NCBI GenBank assembly: GCA_021234155.1
Contig: JAJEKV010000004.1
Coordinates: 25,773,831-25,837,830, forward strand
Reading direction: 5' to 3'
DNA from: Isoetes taiwanensis
Lineage: Eukaryota; Streptophyta; Lycopodiopsida; Isoetales; Isoetaceae
Length of the DNA stretch: 64,000 nt
How positions within the stretch are numbered: position 1 is the stretch's first letter; every line of letters begins with the position of its first letter. Of the stretch, positions 48,475 to 60,100 are shown one piece after another. A program made the translations under genes and the position numbers. A model generated the notes under the pieces. That model was not told the origin of the DNA. It did not search any database and worked only from the letters and a program-made list of their open reading frames with translations.

Positions 48475-48822
48475 TTAATACATTTCTTCTGCCAAGTGCA
48501 AAATCCTTGTCGAACTAGGTTGATGAAAACTGCAACAAACATAAGAATTAAGATCCGCTACAATAAAACATCCCAAAGATTTATGTGAAATATAAGAACA
48601 ACTCACCATGCTTTTAGAATTCACTTGGGCATCCACAAAAGCTTGCATAAAGGCCATCATATAAAGACCGCAGCTTACACTATCTGGTTGTTGTGGAACC
48701 TCTGGAATAGTTTCCTTCTTCACTGCATTCTTCACATATAATTCAACTCTACGTGAGCTAGAGTTGGTTAGATATGTGATGACATCCTTATGAAGCCTGC
48801 ACACACAAATGAGAACATGCAA
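48475..48822 (-). pseudogene. Ulp1 (C48) cysteine protease C-terminal fragment
   Basis: The minus reading is DVITYLTNSSSRRVELYVKN, then VPQQPDSVSCGLYMMAFMQA F. The Q...DSVSCG block is the oxyanion Gln and catalytic Cys of Ulp1/SENP proteases. A splice acceptor (tgtgtgtgcag) lies at 48799 and a donor (atg|gtgagt) near 48606, so it comes from an intron-bearing gene. The His and Asp of the triad, which should lie upstream on the minus strand, are not found beyond 48800. Plant transposons of several kinds carry such protease domains, so this may be captured or element-borne. It is a fragment. Confidence 0.65.
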
Positions 48823-49419
48823 CTAAGATTTAAGCAAGCACGAGTACATATACTGAAAGAACATGCTCACATGGATAAGGGGAAGAAAGTTGTAGTTGAC
48901 AGAGATGGGGAGAAGAAGAATGGCAAGAAGCGACCCAGCTCTGGCACACCAGGCAACCTCACGGTGCCTTATAACCCTGATCTGGAGGATCTTAATCCCT
49001 GGTGTATCTGCTTTCCAGATTGTATATGTCTAGGCCGAGGTTTGCCATCATGCATCAGTTGCGGCCGCGTTCACTGCCTATATTGTGACCGAATACACCA
49101 TGCACAGTCAATGCGGGATCATGGCTATAATCTGGGATTGCTGGAGGTACTTGGAGTATTAGGCGACAAGAATGATTCAGTGCGGCGCCAGGACCTGGAC
49201 AGAACTATGCAGTGCTTCAATCGACTGCAGATTCACGCTGCGATACAGAGGTCCTCTAGTTATCAGCACAACCTTATGGTATGTGATTTCGGAAAGGTTT
49301 GTATTTACTGCTGCGAAAAGAACCCTGTTGATTTTATGTGCCGAGCTTACATGGGAAGAAACTTGGAAAAAGTTAAGAAGATCGGGGAACCATCTACAGA
49401 AAAAAAGCCAAAGAAGTAG
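48790..49419 (+). CDS. Cysteine-rich hypothetical protein, 209 aa
   Basis: One uninterrupted frame from ATG. Residues 1-55 are basic (KGKKVVVDRDGEKKNGKKRP). Residues 72-99 form a tight cysteine cluster, WCICFPDCICLGRGLP then SCISCGRVHCLYCDRIHH, spaced C-x-C-x3-C-x-C-x7-C-x2-C-x4-C-x2-C with two histidines, which is like a small zinc-binding (B-box or RING-like) fold. A second group (VCIYCCEKNPVDFMC) lies at 170-184. The tail is lysine-rich. I do not recognise it. It overlaps the Ulp1 fragment's 5' edge on the other strand. An upstream exon is possible, since the first 25 residues look unstructured. A frame this long with ordered cysteines is unlikely by chance in this AT-rich DNA. Confidence 0.5.
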   Translation: MKPAHTNENMQLRFKQARVHILKEHAHMDKGKKVVVDRDGEKKNGKKRPSSGTPGNLTVPYNPDLEDLNPWCICFPDCICLGRGLPSCISCGRVHCLYCDRIHHAQSMRDHGYNLGLLEVLGVLGDKNDSVRRQDLDRTMQCFNRLQIHAAIQRSSSYQHNLMVCDFGKVCIYCCEKNPVDFMCRAYMGRNLEKVKKIGEPSTEKKPKK

Positions 49420-49439
49420 TTCTCTGGGAAAAAGATAGG

Positions 49440-50343
49440 AGGCAATCGTGGGAGGAGGCGTAAGAATGGAGAGGTCTGAAGTGGATGCATGCCATGCCTT
49501 TTTAGTCTTACCTTTTGTTTTGTTCTTTTCTGTTTTCTGTTTAAAATGATCCTTTGATCAAACCTTTTAGCTTCAGCAACATCAGTGACTTTCGGGCGAC
49601 GGCCATGGATAGGTAATACATATCAGCTTTTGACTATATAAAAAGCTCGGGGGTGCAGGTAATCCCGAGGAGAAAAGGGAACAAATTTTGTTTGAGTAAG
49701 GCCGATCATATGTAGGAGTGGCTGAAAAAGCCAGAAAATGTAACTGTGAAAAACATTTTTTCTTTTGAATACAATCTAGAATTATGCAGTAATTACAGCT
49801 TCGTATGTATCACATAACAGCAGTTTCTTAGTGTCGACTATTTTCTCCTTGGAGTAAAACGACATATCCCTTATCTATGTCTCGTAGATCACTATAGACT
49901 GAATATAATCAAGTTAGCGTCCTAGAGGTGCAACTGAGGATTTCTCCATACATCTCGGCGATGACTATATAAAACCATATCGGGTGGTACATGGGAATAT
50001 AAGAAAGGATATCTAGAGTATAATTGGGCACTACCTACAACATCAGATATAGGGCTGGCTGGCTTTTCGATAAACTAGTCTGCATACGACTTTATTTCCG
50101 TAATATGCACAAATTGGGCGACTAACGAAATGTCAAAATCCAACAAATGGTAAGATTTCTACGTAACAATTCTGATGTATGGCCGAATAGGGAACCAAAG
50201 GGAGTACACTTAATACTTATACTTAAGTAAAAACAGTTGCATGATCTAAAGAAGATATACATAACAAGTTAGCGGAAGTACGAACGAAAGAAAGAAAAGG
50301 CGTATGAAGTATGGGACAACTTCTCTACGGGTGGCGAAACACA
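49440..50343. other. Flank between the Cys-rich ORF and the LINE
   Basis: No gene is recognised. Runs such as tctcggcgatgactatataa (49951-49970) and a similar one near 49620-49640 (acatatcagcttttgactat) hint at diverged repeats. The segment could hold the 3' UTR of the Cys-rich ORF. Confidence 0.4.
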
Positions 50344-50352
50344 TAGGAGTTT

Positions 50353-53300
50353 AAAAAAAAAAAAATAGTAATAATAATAATATTGCAGGGCGTGTAAATA
50401 TGCTATATATGATGTATAGAGGTAAGTAAATAGGTATATGTAGAGATATATATGATAGGTAGGAAGCAGATGTACGGAGGTACGGATACGATCTAATAAA
50501 AGTGAAAAGGAGAAGATGGTGCGAATAGGGGGAGGCGAGGTGATGGGACAGACAGACGGACGTCTCCGCCACCCACCAGGACAGAGTGGGGCAAGTAGCT
50601 CAACGACTGGTGCCTTCGACTAAGCTACACAAATCTAACAGGCCCTGGAGATACAACAACCACAAAGGATGGGCGAAAGAAATCGGATAAATAAGGGAAC
50701 CAGGAGTAGATGGTGCAAAGAGTGGAAGGCAAAGTTATGGGACAGAGATCGGGCGCCTCACATACACCGTGACGAGTGGGAAATAGCCCACCGGCTAGTG
50801 CCTACCACTAAGCAACAGACACCAACTTCTCCGGCCCCATAAAATGAAAGTGGAAAGACGGAGGTTGCCAAGTATGGGATAGTGGGAGGCAACTCCCCAA
50901 CCGTACACCAAGACAGTGAGGATCTAATCCTCCGATTGGTGCACCAAAGTCACAAAACCCACTATCAAAAGGATACAACAAAAACAAAGCAGTACGTGTG
51001 GCTTCGGAAATCACGGAATCCATGGAATTGAATACAAATCGGAGTGCCAACCAAAAAACGCCGATAGTAAAGGGCGGACACAAGCACCCATTAATCATAT
51101 CTTGGATGGGGAAAATTTGAAATTTGAAATTCAAATACTGAAAGGATGTGGGGGGAAACGCCCGAACGGATAAATAAGGGAACACAATATAGCAAGCCCG
51201 CGGAAGAGAAACAAGATACAGGAAAACACAGAAGAGAGCAAACGACGGGAAAGGGATTCGGCGAAGCGGTATAGCCACAACAAGAGACGGAGAAATGGCT
51301 AGCCAAACAGGAACGGGGGGAGCCAGCAGGGAGGAACTCAAACAAGACCTGTAAGACTTCTTGGCATTGATGGAAGTAAGATCGAGACTGTGGTACCGAG
51401 GATGGAAGCGCCAACACACCGGGCGAAAGCACCCGCAAATGCAACAAAGAAGCCTATAGGGAAAGTGGAAGATCGGGTGCAGGTGGTGGAAGAGACGGAG
51501 GTAGAAATACGGAAGAGGATGGATGAGGTGGAGAAAGAAAAGGCAGAAATCATACAAAGGTTGATGACATTAGAAAAGAAACAAATAGATCTAGATGCCT
51601 GGGCGTAGTTTTTGATAGGATTAAACTGCACATAGTGGAATTCAAGGAACAGGAAAGGATAAAGCATGATGTAAGGTTGATAGGGTAGCCGAAAGGCCTA
51701 ACGAAGACACGCTTCGTGTCAACGCGTAAATAATGGAGAACGCTTTCGTGATAATGTGAATGTGATAGTGAAAGCAGTCCGCGGGGCATGGGAGAGGAAG
51801 GGCGAGGCACATAAATGTGACTATAGAGACCGGCAGCCAAGGAAAGAATCATCCACCGCAGGTTCAAAACTCAGAATGGACTCAAAGTACAAGAGGCTCC
51901 TGGGCCCATGCGTGAGGCGGTTAAGCACAGGAACCGCAAAAGTCGAGAATTGAGTCGGGCGTGAGCACAGGGGTGGGTAAAATGGGAAACTTTACCAAAA
52001 GAGGCCGAGAGAACACACTACAGAATGGGGATAACGCAGAGAGATGGGATGGACCCACAGGATCCCGAGGGAAGATGGAACCGCCGGAGGAACAAAACGA
52101 CAGGACAAACAGCGCAAACGCATAGGGAAAACACCATCCGGGTCAATGGACCGAACAGCCCCAAGATTCTAAACACGCATACGCCTAGGGTGGGAAGTTT
52201 TAAAAGAGGCTCAAGAGACCCAGATCGTAACATAACCCCGGCAAGGGAGACTGTGGGGGATCAGGGAGCAAGGACGAGGGACAGGTAAAGAAATGACACG
52301 ACTAGATCACCGGAGGCAGGGGGGCATGAAAGGAAGGAAGAAATAACGACCGGTATCGGAATTGCACGGATATCCTTGGGATGACGGAGAACGCCACACT
52401 TGACAAAGGGACCAGGATATCATATGCCTAGTAGAGACGTGGGAGCACGGCCACAAAGAGGCTACCGTGATGAACCAGGATACACACATCATGCCGAGGG
52501 AAAAGAACTACAAAGTAGGAAGAGGAAGCCAGGGCTAGCTTGCTACATTAGGAATAGCAGTGTCAAAAAAGCATGTATTTTGGAAACTACATGCTTATAA
52601 ATATTGTAATGCTTGACTACAGAAATCTATATTTGCTAATAGTATATTACCCACCTCAATGTGACAAACTGGAACTACTAAGCATGGGAGAAATTGTCAT
52701 GAAACACAGGGATAAGGGATCGTTGATCATAGTAGGGGATATTAATGCAAGGACGGGACAAGAACAGGCACAGAAAGCAGGGATAGACAAGGAGAGTGGA
52801 CAAAGGGACAAAGCCTAAGAGGGGAAGAATGGCAAACGAAACACAAGAGACGGAAAATGGAGATGACAAACGAGGAGAAACACCGATAGAGGTATGTACA
52901 ACTACGATACAATATGCAATGGCCTAAGAAGATGGCAAAGCCTGGCCCATACAACAAATGCTCACGGAGCAAGATAGTAGATTATGTGATAGCAAATGAG
53001 GAAGCAATAAAGAAAAATCTGGAAGATGGAGCTAGGGAGAATGGGTTAGGAGGGAGGGAGGGACACAAACCCATCCCGCTCAAGATAAAAGTGGCAAGGG
53101 GAAGAACAAAAGACGAAAGCAAGGAAGAGGTAAACGTACCAAAATAAATACCAAATTCAGAGAGAAAACAGAGGGAGCATTCATAAACACCCAAGAAAAA
53201 AAGAAAATAAGAGAAAAAGAATGGGAGAGGGAATGAAGGACCGAGGGAATGACATGAATGACATCTTGGAAGAAGCAAAGAAAATTGCATTCGGAGAAGA

Positions 53301-55843
53301 GAAAAGAGGAAGAAGGGCTTATAGCATTTCGGAAGGTCAAGATGGTTTGGACGCACATGCATGGAACAAAGAAGGAAAAGTCAAACAGGCAAAAGGAACT
53401 TAGATATACCACGAGGAACGCAAACAAATATGTGAAGATACTCGAAAGAAAGAAAGCTCAGGGACCTGAAAAAAGGGGACTAGCAATAAGACTTGAAAAA
53501 CGACCTAGGGAATTCGAACAATATGAAAAAGGCTCAAAAACAAAAGGTACAATTTCTGTGCAGGAGAGGAGGGGGAGGAATGGGAAATAGAAATAGACCG
53601 GACAAGATACCGAACGTCTATACAAAAGCAAGGCTGCAAATCATGGCCCCGAAGGTAGACACAAACCTCCTTCTCCAAGGAAGAGGTGACATGGGCACTA
53701 AACAAAATGGCAAACAATAAGGCACCGGATCTCATGGGCTAACAAATGGAGATGTTGAAATGCGAGGGAACACAGATAGTAGGGACCATAACGAAAAATA
53801 TTCAATGAGGTAATACATTCGTGTCTACGAAAAAGATGGCAGTTTAATAAAGTAATTCCGCTCCATAAAGGGGGAAACAAAGAAGAACCGAGTAATTATA
53901 GGACCATCATGGTCAGCTCAGTATTCGCAAAATGGTTTGGGAAAACTTTGGATCAGAAACTGAAAACGTGGGCAGAAACAGGGAAACTCAGAGCACAAGG
54001 TCAGGCTGGTTTCCGACCAGAGTACTCGACTACGGACCATCTGGTGACCCTAAGGATAATGATAGAACAGACAAAGGAGAGTAATAGGAAGATCATATGC
54101 TGCTTCGTGGACTTTAAAAAAGCCTTCGACACAGTACCCAGAGATAAACTCCTACTTAGACTAATAGGACTAAGAGCACCAGAAGGGTTAGTAGGATCAA
54201 TTGCAAGGCTATATCAAAAGGTATATGCCAAGATAGAGGGGGAAGGGGAAGCCATAGAATGCAACACAGGAGTAAAGCAAGGATGCCCACTATCACCCAC
54301 ACTTTTTGGGATATACATAGATGCTCTACAGGAATTTGTCAAGGAAAGAGGGGGAGACAGTGAAGCACCAATGATAGGGAGAACAAAAGTTCCAATAATG
54401 CTATATGCAGATGATTTAGGTATGATGGCGACCAAAGCCAAAGGAATGCACAGAATGCTAGAGATACTAGAAGAGTTTTGTGTGGAGACAGGACTGACAG
54501 TCAACCTGGACAAAACAAGAATAGTGACCTTCGGTACAAAGATAAAACACAAACCCTTTAAATACAAGGGACAAGAACTAGAGGAAGCCATGTGGCACGA
54601 TATCCGGGATATTACACACATGGGGGGGAAGTGGTCAAAAGGCGCACAAATTTCCAAGCAAATGATAGGCAATTATTACATCATGATGAATTCATCGTAA
54701 CAAACAACAGGATCACCAACCTGGGAAATCAAAACATACCTATTTAGCACATTAGTAGCATCAACACAACACAGATCGGATGTGAGACATGGGGCCAGGT
54801 CTATCGAGAAGAAATGGAAAAAAAGAAGGCATATTGCGGCAATGGCAACGGCCGGGAATTTCAGGTGAAGACGCGGGTACATCATTAGCAACAATCTTAT
54901 ATGAAACAGGGGAAAGCCAATGGAAGTGAGGGCATGGGAAAGAACAATCGGTACCTAATAAAGGACAACAAAGCTATGGAAAAGAGGGACAAACCCTAAA
55001 ATCGCCACCGGGCGATAGATGAATCAACAAAACAACACATAACAACAGCAAGGGATGGTTTAACGGTGGCTGGGCGGGGCGGCAAGCATGGGGATGTAAC
55101 TAAGCCATATTATACAAGCGATCGGATGGGACGAAGAATGGGCAAAGTGTGGCAATGAGGAACTGGCTAGCACGGCACACGGGGGCCTAAAGCAGACCGG
55201 GGTTGGGGAGCCTTCAATCCAAGGGGGCGAGATAGGGCATATCGCATTACAAAAGCGGCATGTTGAATAAAAGCAAACGAACGCGGCTAGATCTCGCAAT
55301 AGAGAGCCCGCCTCCTCCGGGAGAAAGATAGATGGAGAAAAATAGATAGAGCAGAGCTTAATATGCTCACTATGTGACTCGGAAAATAGAAGACGAAGCA
55401 CATATGGTGAAGGAGTGCCCGTATACGGCATTATAAGGTCCAAATTTAACAAGGTCGGTGGGATCTCCCTACTCCAAAGACCGATGGACAAAGAAGAGAC
55501 ACTCACGTGCATGTAGCGGAAAGCTATAAAAGAGATGATAATAAGACAATCGGGAAGTACAAAAGAGAGGGCTAATAATCCGGAAGAAGCACGGGTGAGG
55601 CGGATCGAAGGGGCCACAAAGTACGATTCAAAACCGCTTATAGCGATGCATTGTGTATGGCCAAGAAGCCAGTATAAGCACGATCGCGGGAAGTATAAAG
55701 AACAAGAGAAGCCCGCTAGATGGCTACATAAACCCATCGTCTGCTTTGTTGGCGCACCTTTTGGGAGCTCGCAGGGCCTTTAATAAGTCCGGCCTCACGG
55801 CCTCCGAGGGACGCATGTATATTCTATTCTATTCTATTCTATT
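50353..55843 (+). mobile_element. Near full-length LINE: coiled-coil ORF1-like, AP endonuclease, RT, zinc finger, TTCTA tail
   Basis: Order on +: coiled-coil ORF1-like (RVQVVEETEVEIRKRMDEVE, 51480-51600); endonuclease (ACYIRNSSVKKACILE, LYLLIVYYPPQ, LIIVGDINARTG near 52740, SKIVDYVIANEEA near 52980); reverse transcriptase ORF 53909-54700 (QAGFRPEYSTTDHLVTLRIM, CCFVDFKKAFDTVPR, GVKQGCPLSPTLFGIYIDAL, IMLYADDLGMM with catalytic YADD); zf-RVT (CSLCDSE, EDEAHMVKECP, 55365-55435); end (TTCTA)n to 55843. The nonamer taggagttt lies at both 50344-50352 and 55844-55852 and is a plausible target duplication. Shifts and stops between and within ORFs mean this copy is probably inactive, though the RT ORF is intact for 263 residues. 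Confidence 0.85.
50538..50951 (+). repeat. Three diverged monomers in the LINE 5' region
   Basis: The pattern tatgggacagagatcggg..., (a)c(a)ccgtgac(g)agtggg, then cggctagtgcctaccactaa recurs at about 50538-50630, 50734-50815 and 50872-50951, strongly diverged. It precedes the coiled-coil ORF, so it may be a repeated 5' UTR/promoter module. Confidence 0.55.
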
Positions 55844-55852
55844 TAGGAGTTT

Positions 55853-58800
55853 CTTTGTCCCTTTGTTATACAGGTCATGGAGTTCAACACAATAATTGCG
55901 AGGAGAAGCCATTGAGGTGGTACTTGCAATTTTTTTGAACTCTAAAACAAAAATCACCAAAACATGATGGGCGTGGTCCTCAACTTGAACTGAACCATAA
56001 TATACTAGCATTTACTAACAACAATGCCTTGTAGCCCTTTCTCAATCGCACTCCCGCCCGACCGTCCCATACTATTAACATCCGGCTAATCTTTTTAAAT
56101 GCTGTCCGATAAGTCAAAAAGTTTTTCAAGGAAGAAAAGAAGACATCTCGCCATTTGATGTCAATGTGCTTAGCGCTCACATACCTTCCGAATATGTCTA
56201 AATGTCGTTAGACATGTGCCTATCTTTAAACAATGTCTCCACACAATATTTCGTGACCTTTAATCGGAGGTTCAAATTTTAGAACGGATAGAATGGAACC
56301 ATTGTCCAAGGTTATCCATGTCACTACAAACCAAGCATCAATGATAACTAGCATAAAACACATATTTACTAATCCAATTACACTTTACGGTTGCTCAACC
56401 GATGTCCGGCTTCTAGTTCTCTTAGTCGTCTGCGACACCTTTGTATCTTTTTCTTTTCTTGACTCTTTCTCGCTCACACCACTATCCTCAGATCTGTTCT
56501 ATCCTCGATTCCTCCTTCTCTTGCTTCACCACAACCACCTCCGCTTCATATCTCAGAAATACATTCTCCACTAAAATTTCTTGATTACCATTTGTATATG
56601 TTCTTGTCTTACATGATTCTTCAATCTTTTTCGATTGTAGTTCCAACTAAGGCTGATAGATCCACTAGTTTCCTCTCCTTTATAATAATAAAATGTATGA
56701 ACATGCAATAAATAAATGCAATAAGTAGTTTTTGACTTACCATTTGAAAACAACATTTCAAGTTCGGTTTCGATGATGTGGCATTGGCTTTAGAATTGGT
56801 ACCTTCTGACCGCAGGTTCTACAACCTGCTTTCTTTGGAGTGTCGAAGACCTCTACAATAATATCTTTTTCTTTAGAGTGTCGAGACGTTCATTGTTCTC
56901 CTCGTCACTGGTTCCAAAGATTACAAGATAACTCATTGTCAACAGCAGCAAAAACATCAAGAAAATGTAGAAATTAAACTAATATGGACACACACAGTGT
57001 TGCCACATTCAGCCCTTTGCTTGGGAGCTCAATTTGTTGTGCATATGAAGCTACAATTGTAGCTTTGCTTGTGACAACCGGTATCACATTATTAAAATAA
57101 GGAGCTCAATTTGCTTCCTTATAAAATCCAAAATTCATTTAAAACTAATTACTTACTTGATGTTCCTTTTCCTCCTCTCTCATGCTCTGCTACAAATGTG
57201 TTCGAGAGGTGACCTAGATGTGGACCAGGGTTGACTTATCATGCTTCCCTCCATAATAATCATCTACACAACTTGAAAAATCAAGTGTCTTTTGCGGGAG
57301 GATCTACTTTGTTCTTCTTAGGCATCCGCATAATGAGGTGAAATTGAAATACATATGAAGAGACCATAACCACATATCACATACCTTTCTCTGGCTTCTT
57401 TATACTACCCATGTCACCTGCAAGAATGAAAGCATTACCAATAGTAACTAGATGACTGAAAGAATATTAATGCCCACTATAAACCAAAACCAGAAAAGCA
57501 ATGTACAATCCAATTCCAAATGTACTCCATGTATCCAGATTGCGTAACTATGTACAGTTTATGTACCCACATCCAAATGTAGAAAGCTTCCTAGAAAAAA
57601 AGAATTCATAAATGCATTCCATGTAGTCAGATTAGATATATTAGATATATGTATTTGGAGCCAAGTGTAGAAAAGCTTCTTGGAAAATTGTAATTGCATT
57701 AAAATGTATCATAGAGTACAGCCGTATCAAAATGTCCCCCCAGCAGAAGACCACATGTTATACAGATGTACACAAAGTTACCTTTTATCCTATTTTCTTA
57801 GTACATAAAAGTAACTCCTCAATAATATCTCGGCAACACTCTACATCATGCATATTAATAATATGCATGTACTAACATGATGTTTACACCAGCCGAGAAA
57901 AAGCAAAACGATCCAACCCTACAAATCTTCACTTGACCTACATTTTAAAACCCAAATGTAATTAATATACTACGAGAACAATTAATGCACAACCAATGCA
58001 CAACTTCTAACTAATATCCATCTACCAATCTTACACCAACTAATCAAGAAAGACATGAAAGAAATCGACATGCATGCTTACCTTTTCCAATCACCCCAAT
58101 GCACGAGGTAGATTCACATCCCATGTAATGCTGGGTACCGCATGTAGCTTGTTCCCTTCGGTGCTAGCAAGATAGGAGATACATAATAGGCAGTAATGGA
58201 TGTCTCGCAAGATGCCAATACCACTGGGAGGAACCAAAACAACGCTTCAATTTCAGTGTGGATCAAAATCAAAGATTTGGTACGCTCTGCAATCGAAACC
58301 AAAGAAAGAGGAGGAGGCTGCAAGCTAAGGACCGAGGAGTGATCTAAGAACTCCTCAACTCCAAAAATCTTTGTGTCCCCTCCTCAATTGCTTTTTTTTT
58401 GAAGACCTTAAATTAAGTTCGAATCTAGTCAGCCTCAACTTCGGATGCTTTTTTGCTTCCACTTCCTTGCTAAGCTCACCTAGATCCCGCCCCGCTTGCT
58501 CTTACAAGCAATTGCATCCTCCACCTTCCATTTTATGTGCTCAAACTTCATAGCACTACCGGGCACTTTCATCCATCCGCTGTTGAAATTCACCTTTCGA
58601 CATCGATTCAAATGGTTAGTCTCGGCCTCATGGACTAGCTTAGAATATAACGCCTTTTCCCTTCCCTATGCTTCAAAGTCTCATATAAGTCTGCAGCCTT
58701 GTCTCCCCGTAAATTCGTGATCTCCTTACATATGCTTTCCTTCAAAGAGGATCCGCTCTCAAGAAATACATTCAAACCGTCCCATTCTTCTTTTTGTAGA

Positions 58801-59114
58801 AATTATCATAGGACTTGTGGCTCTTGGCATTGCTCGACTTAATCTGCTACAACTTCGGTCAAAACCTCCATTCTTTGACCTTGCTTCTAGTCAGGGTGGC
58901 TGTTTTTTTTCACATCATCCCAATCAACTGATTCACCTTTTTAAGTGTAAGGCAAATGCTCGAGCAAAATACAATGGAACATAGTGATTACGTACATCTT
59001 TCCTCACAGAATGCAAACTCGTACCACTTGAAAAAATTCGCACGGTCTTCTAACTTCACCAAATCATCCTTGTACCCGCATTCGTAGGTTCCTTAGAGCC
59101 CCAAACTTCAATCA
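55853..59114. other. Relic coding matter on the minus strand, not assignable
   Basis: Scattered minus readings look exonic: GGKHDKSTLVH preceded by DFSSCVDDYY (57300-57215), followed by REEEKEHQ and a gtaagt donor near 57160, and VFLRYEAEVVVVKQEKEESR (56570-56500). Together with the ORF at 59115-59324 and WYEFAFCEERC-like (about 59030) they suggest one old, broken, intron-bearing gene or element of about 3 kb. No family is recognised. On the + strand nothing is supported. Confidence 0.35.
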
Positions 59115-59324
59115 CTAAAGAGTTGTATTCGCAAATTTTTCCTTGAATTTCATATTTGCCGATCCCTTTGAGAAAAAATCGTGTCCCTCATTTCGGTTCT
59201 TCTTACTACTGCCGGGACTTCCAGACTTCAAATGTGTCCCTGCTTTGGAAGCCCTGGGAGATTTTCGGACTGATGCAGGGGCAGCACTCTTCTTTGGTGT
59301 CTTTGCAACAATCTGAGCTTGCAC
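59115..59324 (-). pseudogene. Basic N-terminal fragment of an unidentified gene
   Basis: The reading KTPKKSAAPASVRKSPRASK, SGSPGSSKKNRNEGHDFFSK is rich in Ser/Lys/Pro, like the disordered start of a chromatin or transposon protein. Past its stop, other frames continue (WGSKEPTNAG, DDLVKLEDRANFFKWYEF-like, DWDDVKK), indicating frameshift decay. I do not recognise the family. Confidence 0.35.
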
Positions 59325-59814
59325 ATGTAAACAAAAACCTAAAGTAAAAAATTAAAAGCAGAAAGAAGAAAACTAGGGAAGAAGACGATTGTACATTTGA
59401 TTTGTTGAGAATGACCAAGCGACTTCGGAAGAGCGTGCTTTAGTTGCTTGCAAGAGATCGAGGTGCTGGATTGCAGGGTAAATGCAAAGGGGTCAAAGGA
59501 CCAAAGAAACAAGAACGGGGAAGAAAGAATTGGAGGGAATTTTTCACTGCCTATTTTCGGTCGAAAAAAAAAAAACCAAAATTCATGGGAATTATTATAC
59601 ATTTCTAAAAATGCATATGTATTAAAATGACCCAATATTTTATCACCCTAACGTGCTTTTACCCCTCTCCAACCTTTTCTAAGCTCTTGGAGCAACATGA
59701 AGATGTTGGAAAGCATCACGAGGAGATGCTTCATGGGCCAGGCGCTGGCCCATCCAACGATCTCGTCACCCTCCTACTGCATCCATTCTTCAATGTCCGA
59801 GTAAAAAATGCAAG

Positions 59815-60100
59815 TCTATTGACTTTCTCAACTCGCGAGTCGAGAAACATAGCTCAGAGCAAAAAATAAAATAAAATAAATTTTGAGGGTCTTTCTCAAT
59901 TTGCGAGTCGAGAAAGGCCCCTTAGAGTGAAAAAGGTAGGTCTAAGGGACTTTCTTGACTCTCGAGTCAAGAAACGTAGCTCAGAAATTTTTTTTTTGAG
60001 GGCCTTTCTCGACTCCGAGTGGAGAAAGGTCCCTCAGAGTGAAAAAGTCAGGTCTGAGGGCCTTTCTCGACTCGGGAGGTAAGAAAGGGCCCTCATAAAC
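59815..60100. repeat. Array of short palindromes (ctttctcgactcgcgagtcg, agaaag)
   Basis: Palindromic cores around actcgcgagt/cgactcnngagtcg occur at about 59824, 59888, 59948, 60006 and 60066, spaced some 60 bases. Two spacer types alternate: one with agtgaaaaagtcaggtctga, the other with tagctcagaaa and a T- or A-rich run. So the full unit holds two palindromes in about 120 bases. Confidence 0.8.

Noticed and set aside
50808-51557. 249-residue minus ORF as a gene
   Set aside because: It lies antisense to the coiled-coil ORF and 5' region of the + strand LINE; the purine bias of that LINE removes stops on the other strand.
55060-55737. 225-residue minus ORF as a gene
   Set aside because: Antisense to the LINE's zinc-finger and 3' region, where the + strand carries the recognisable C-x2-C...H-x4-C motif.
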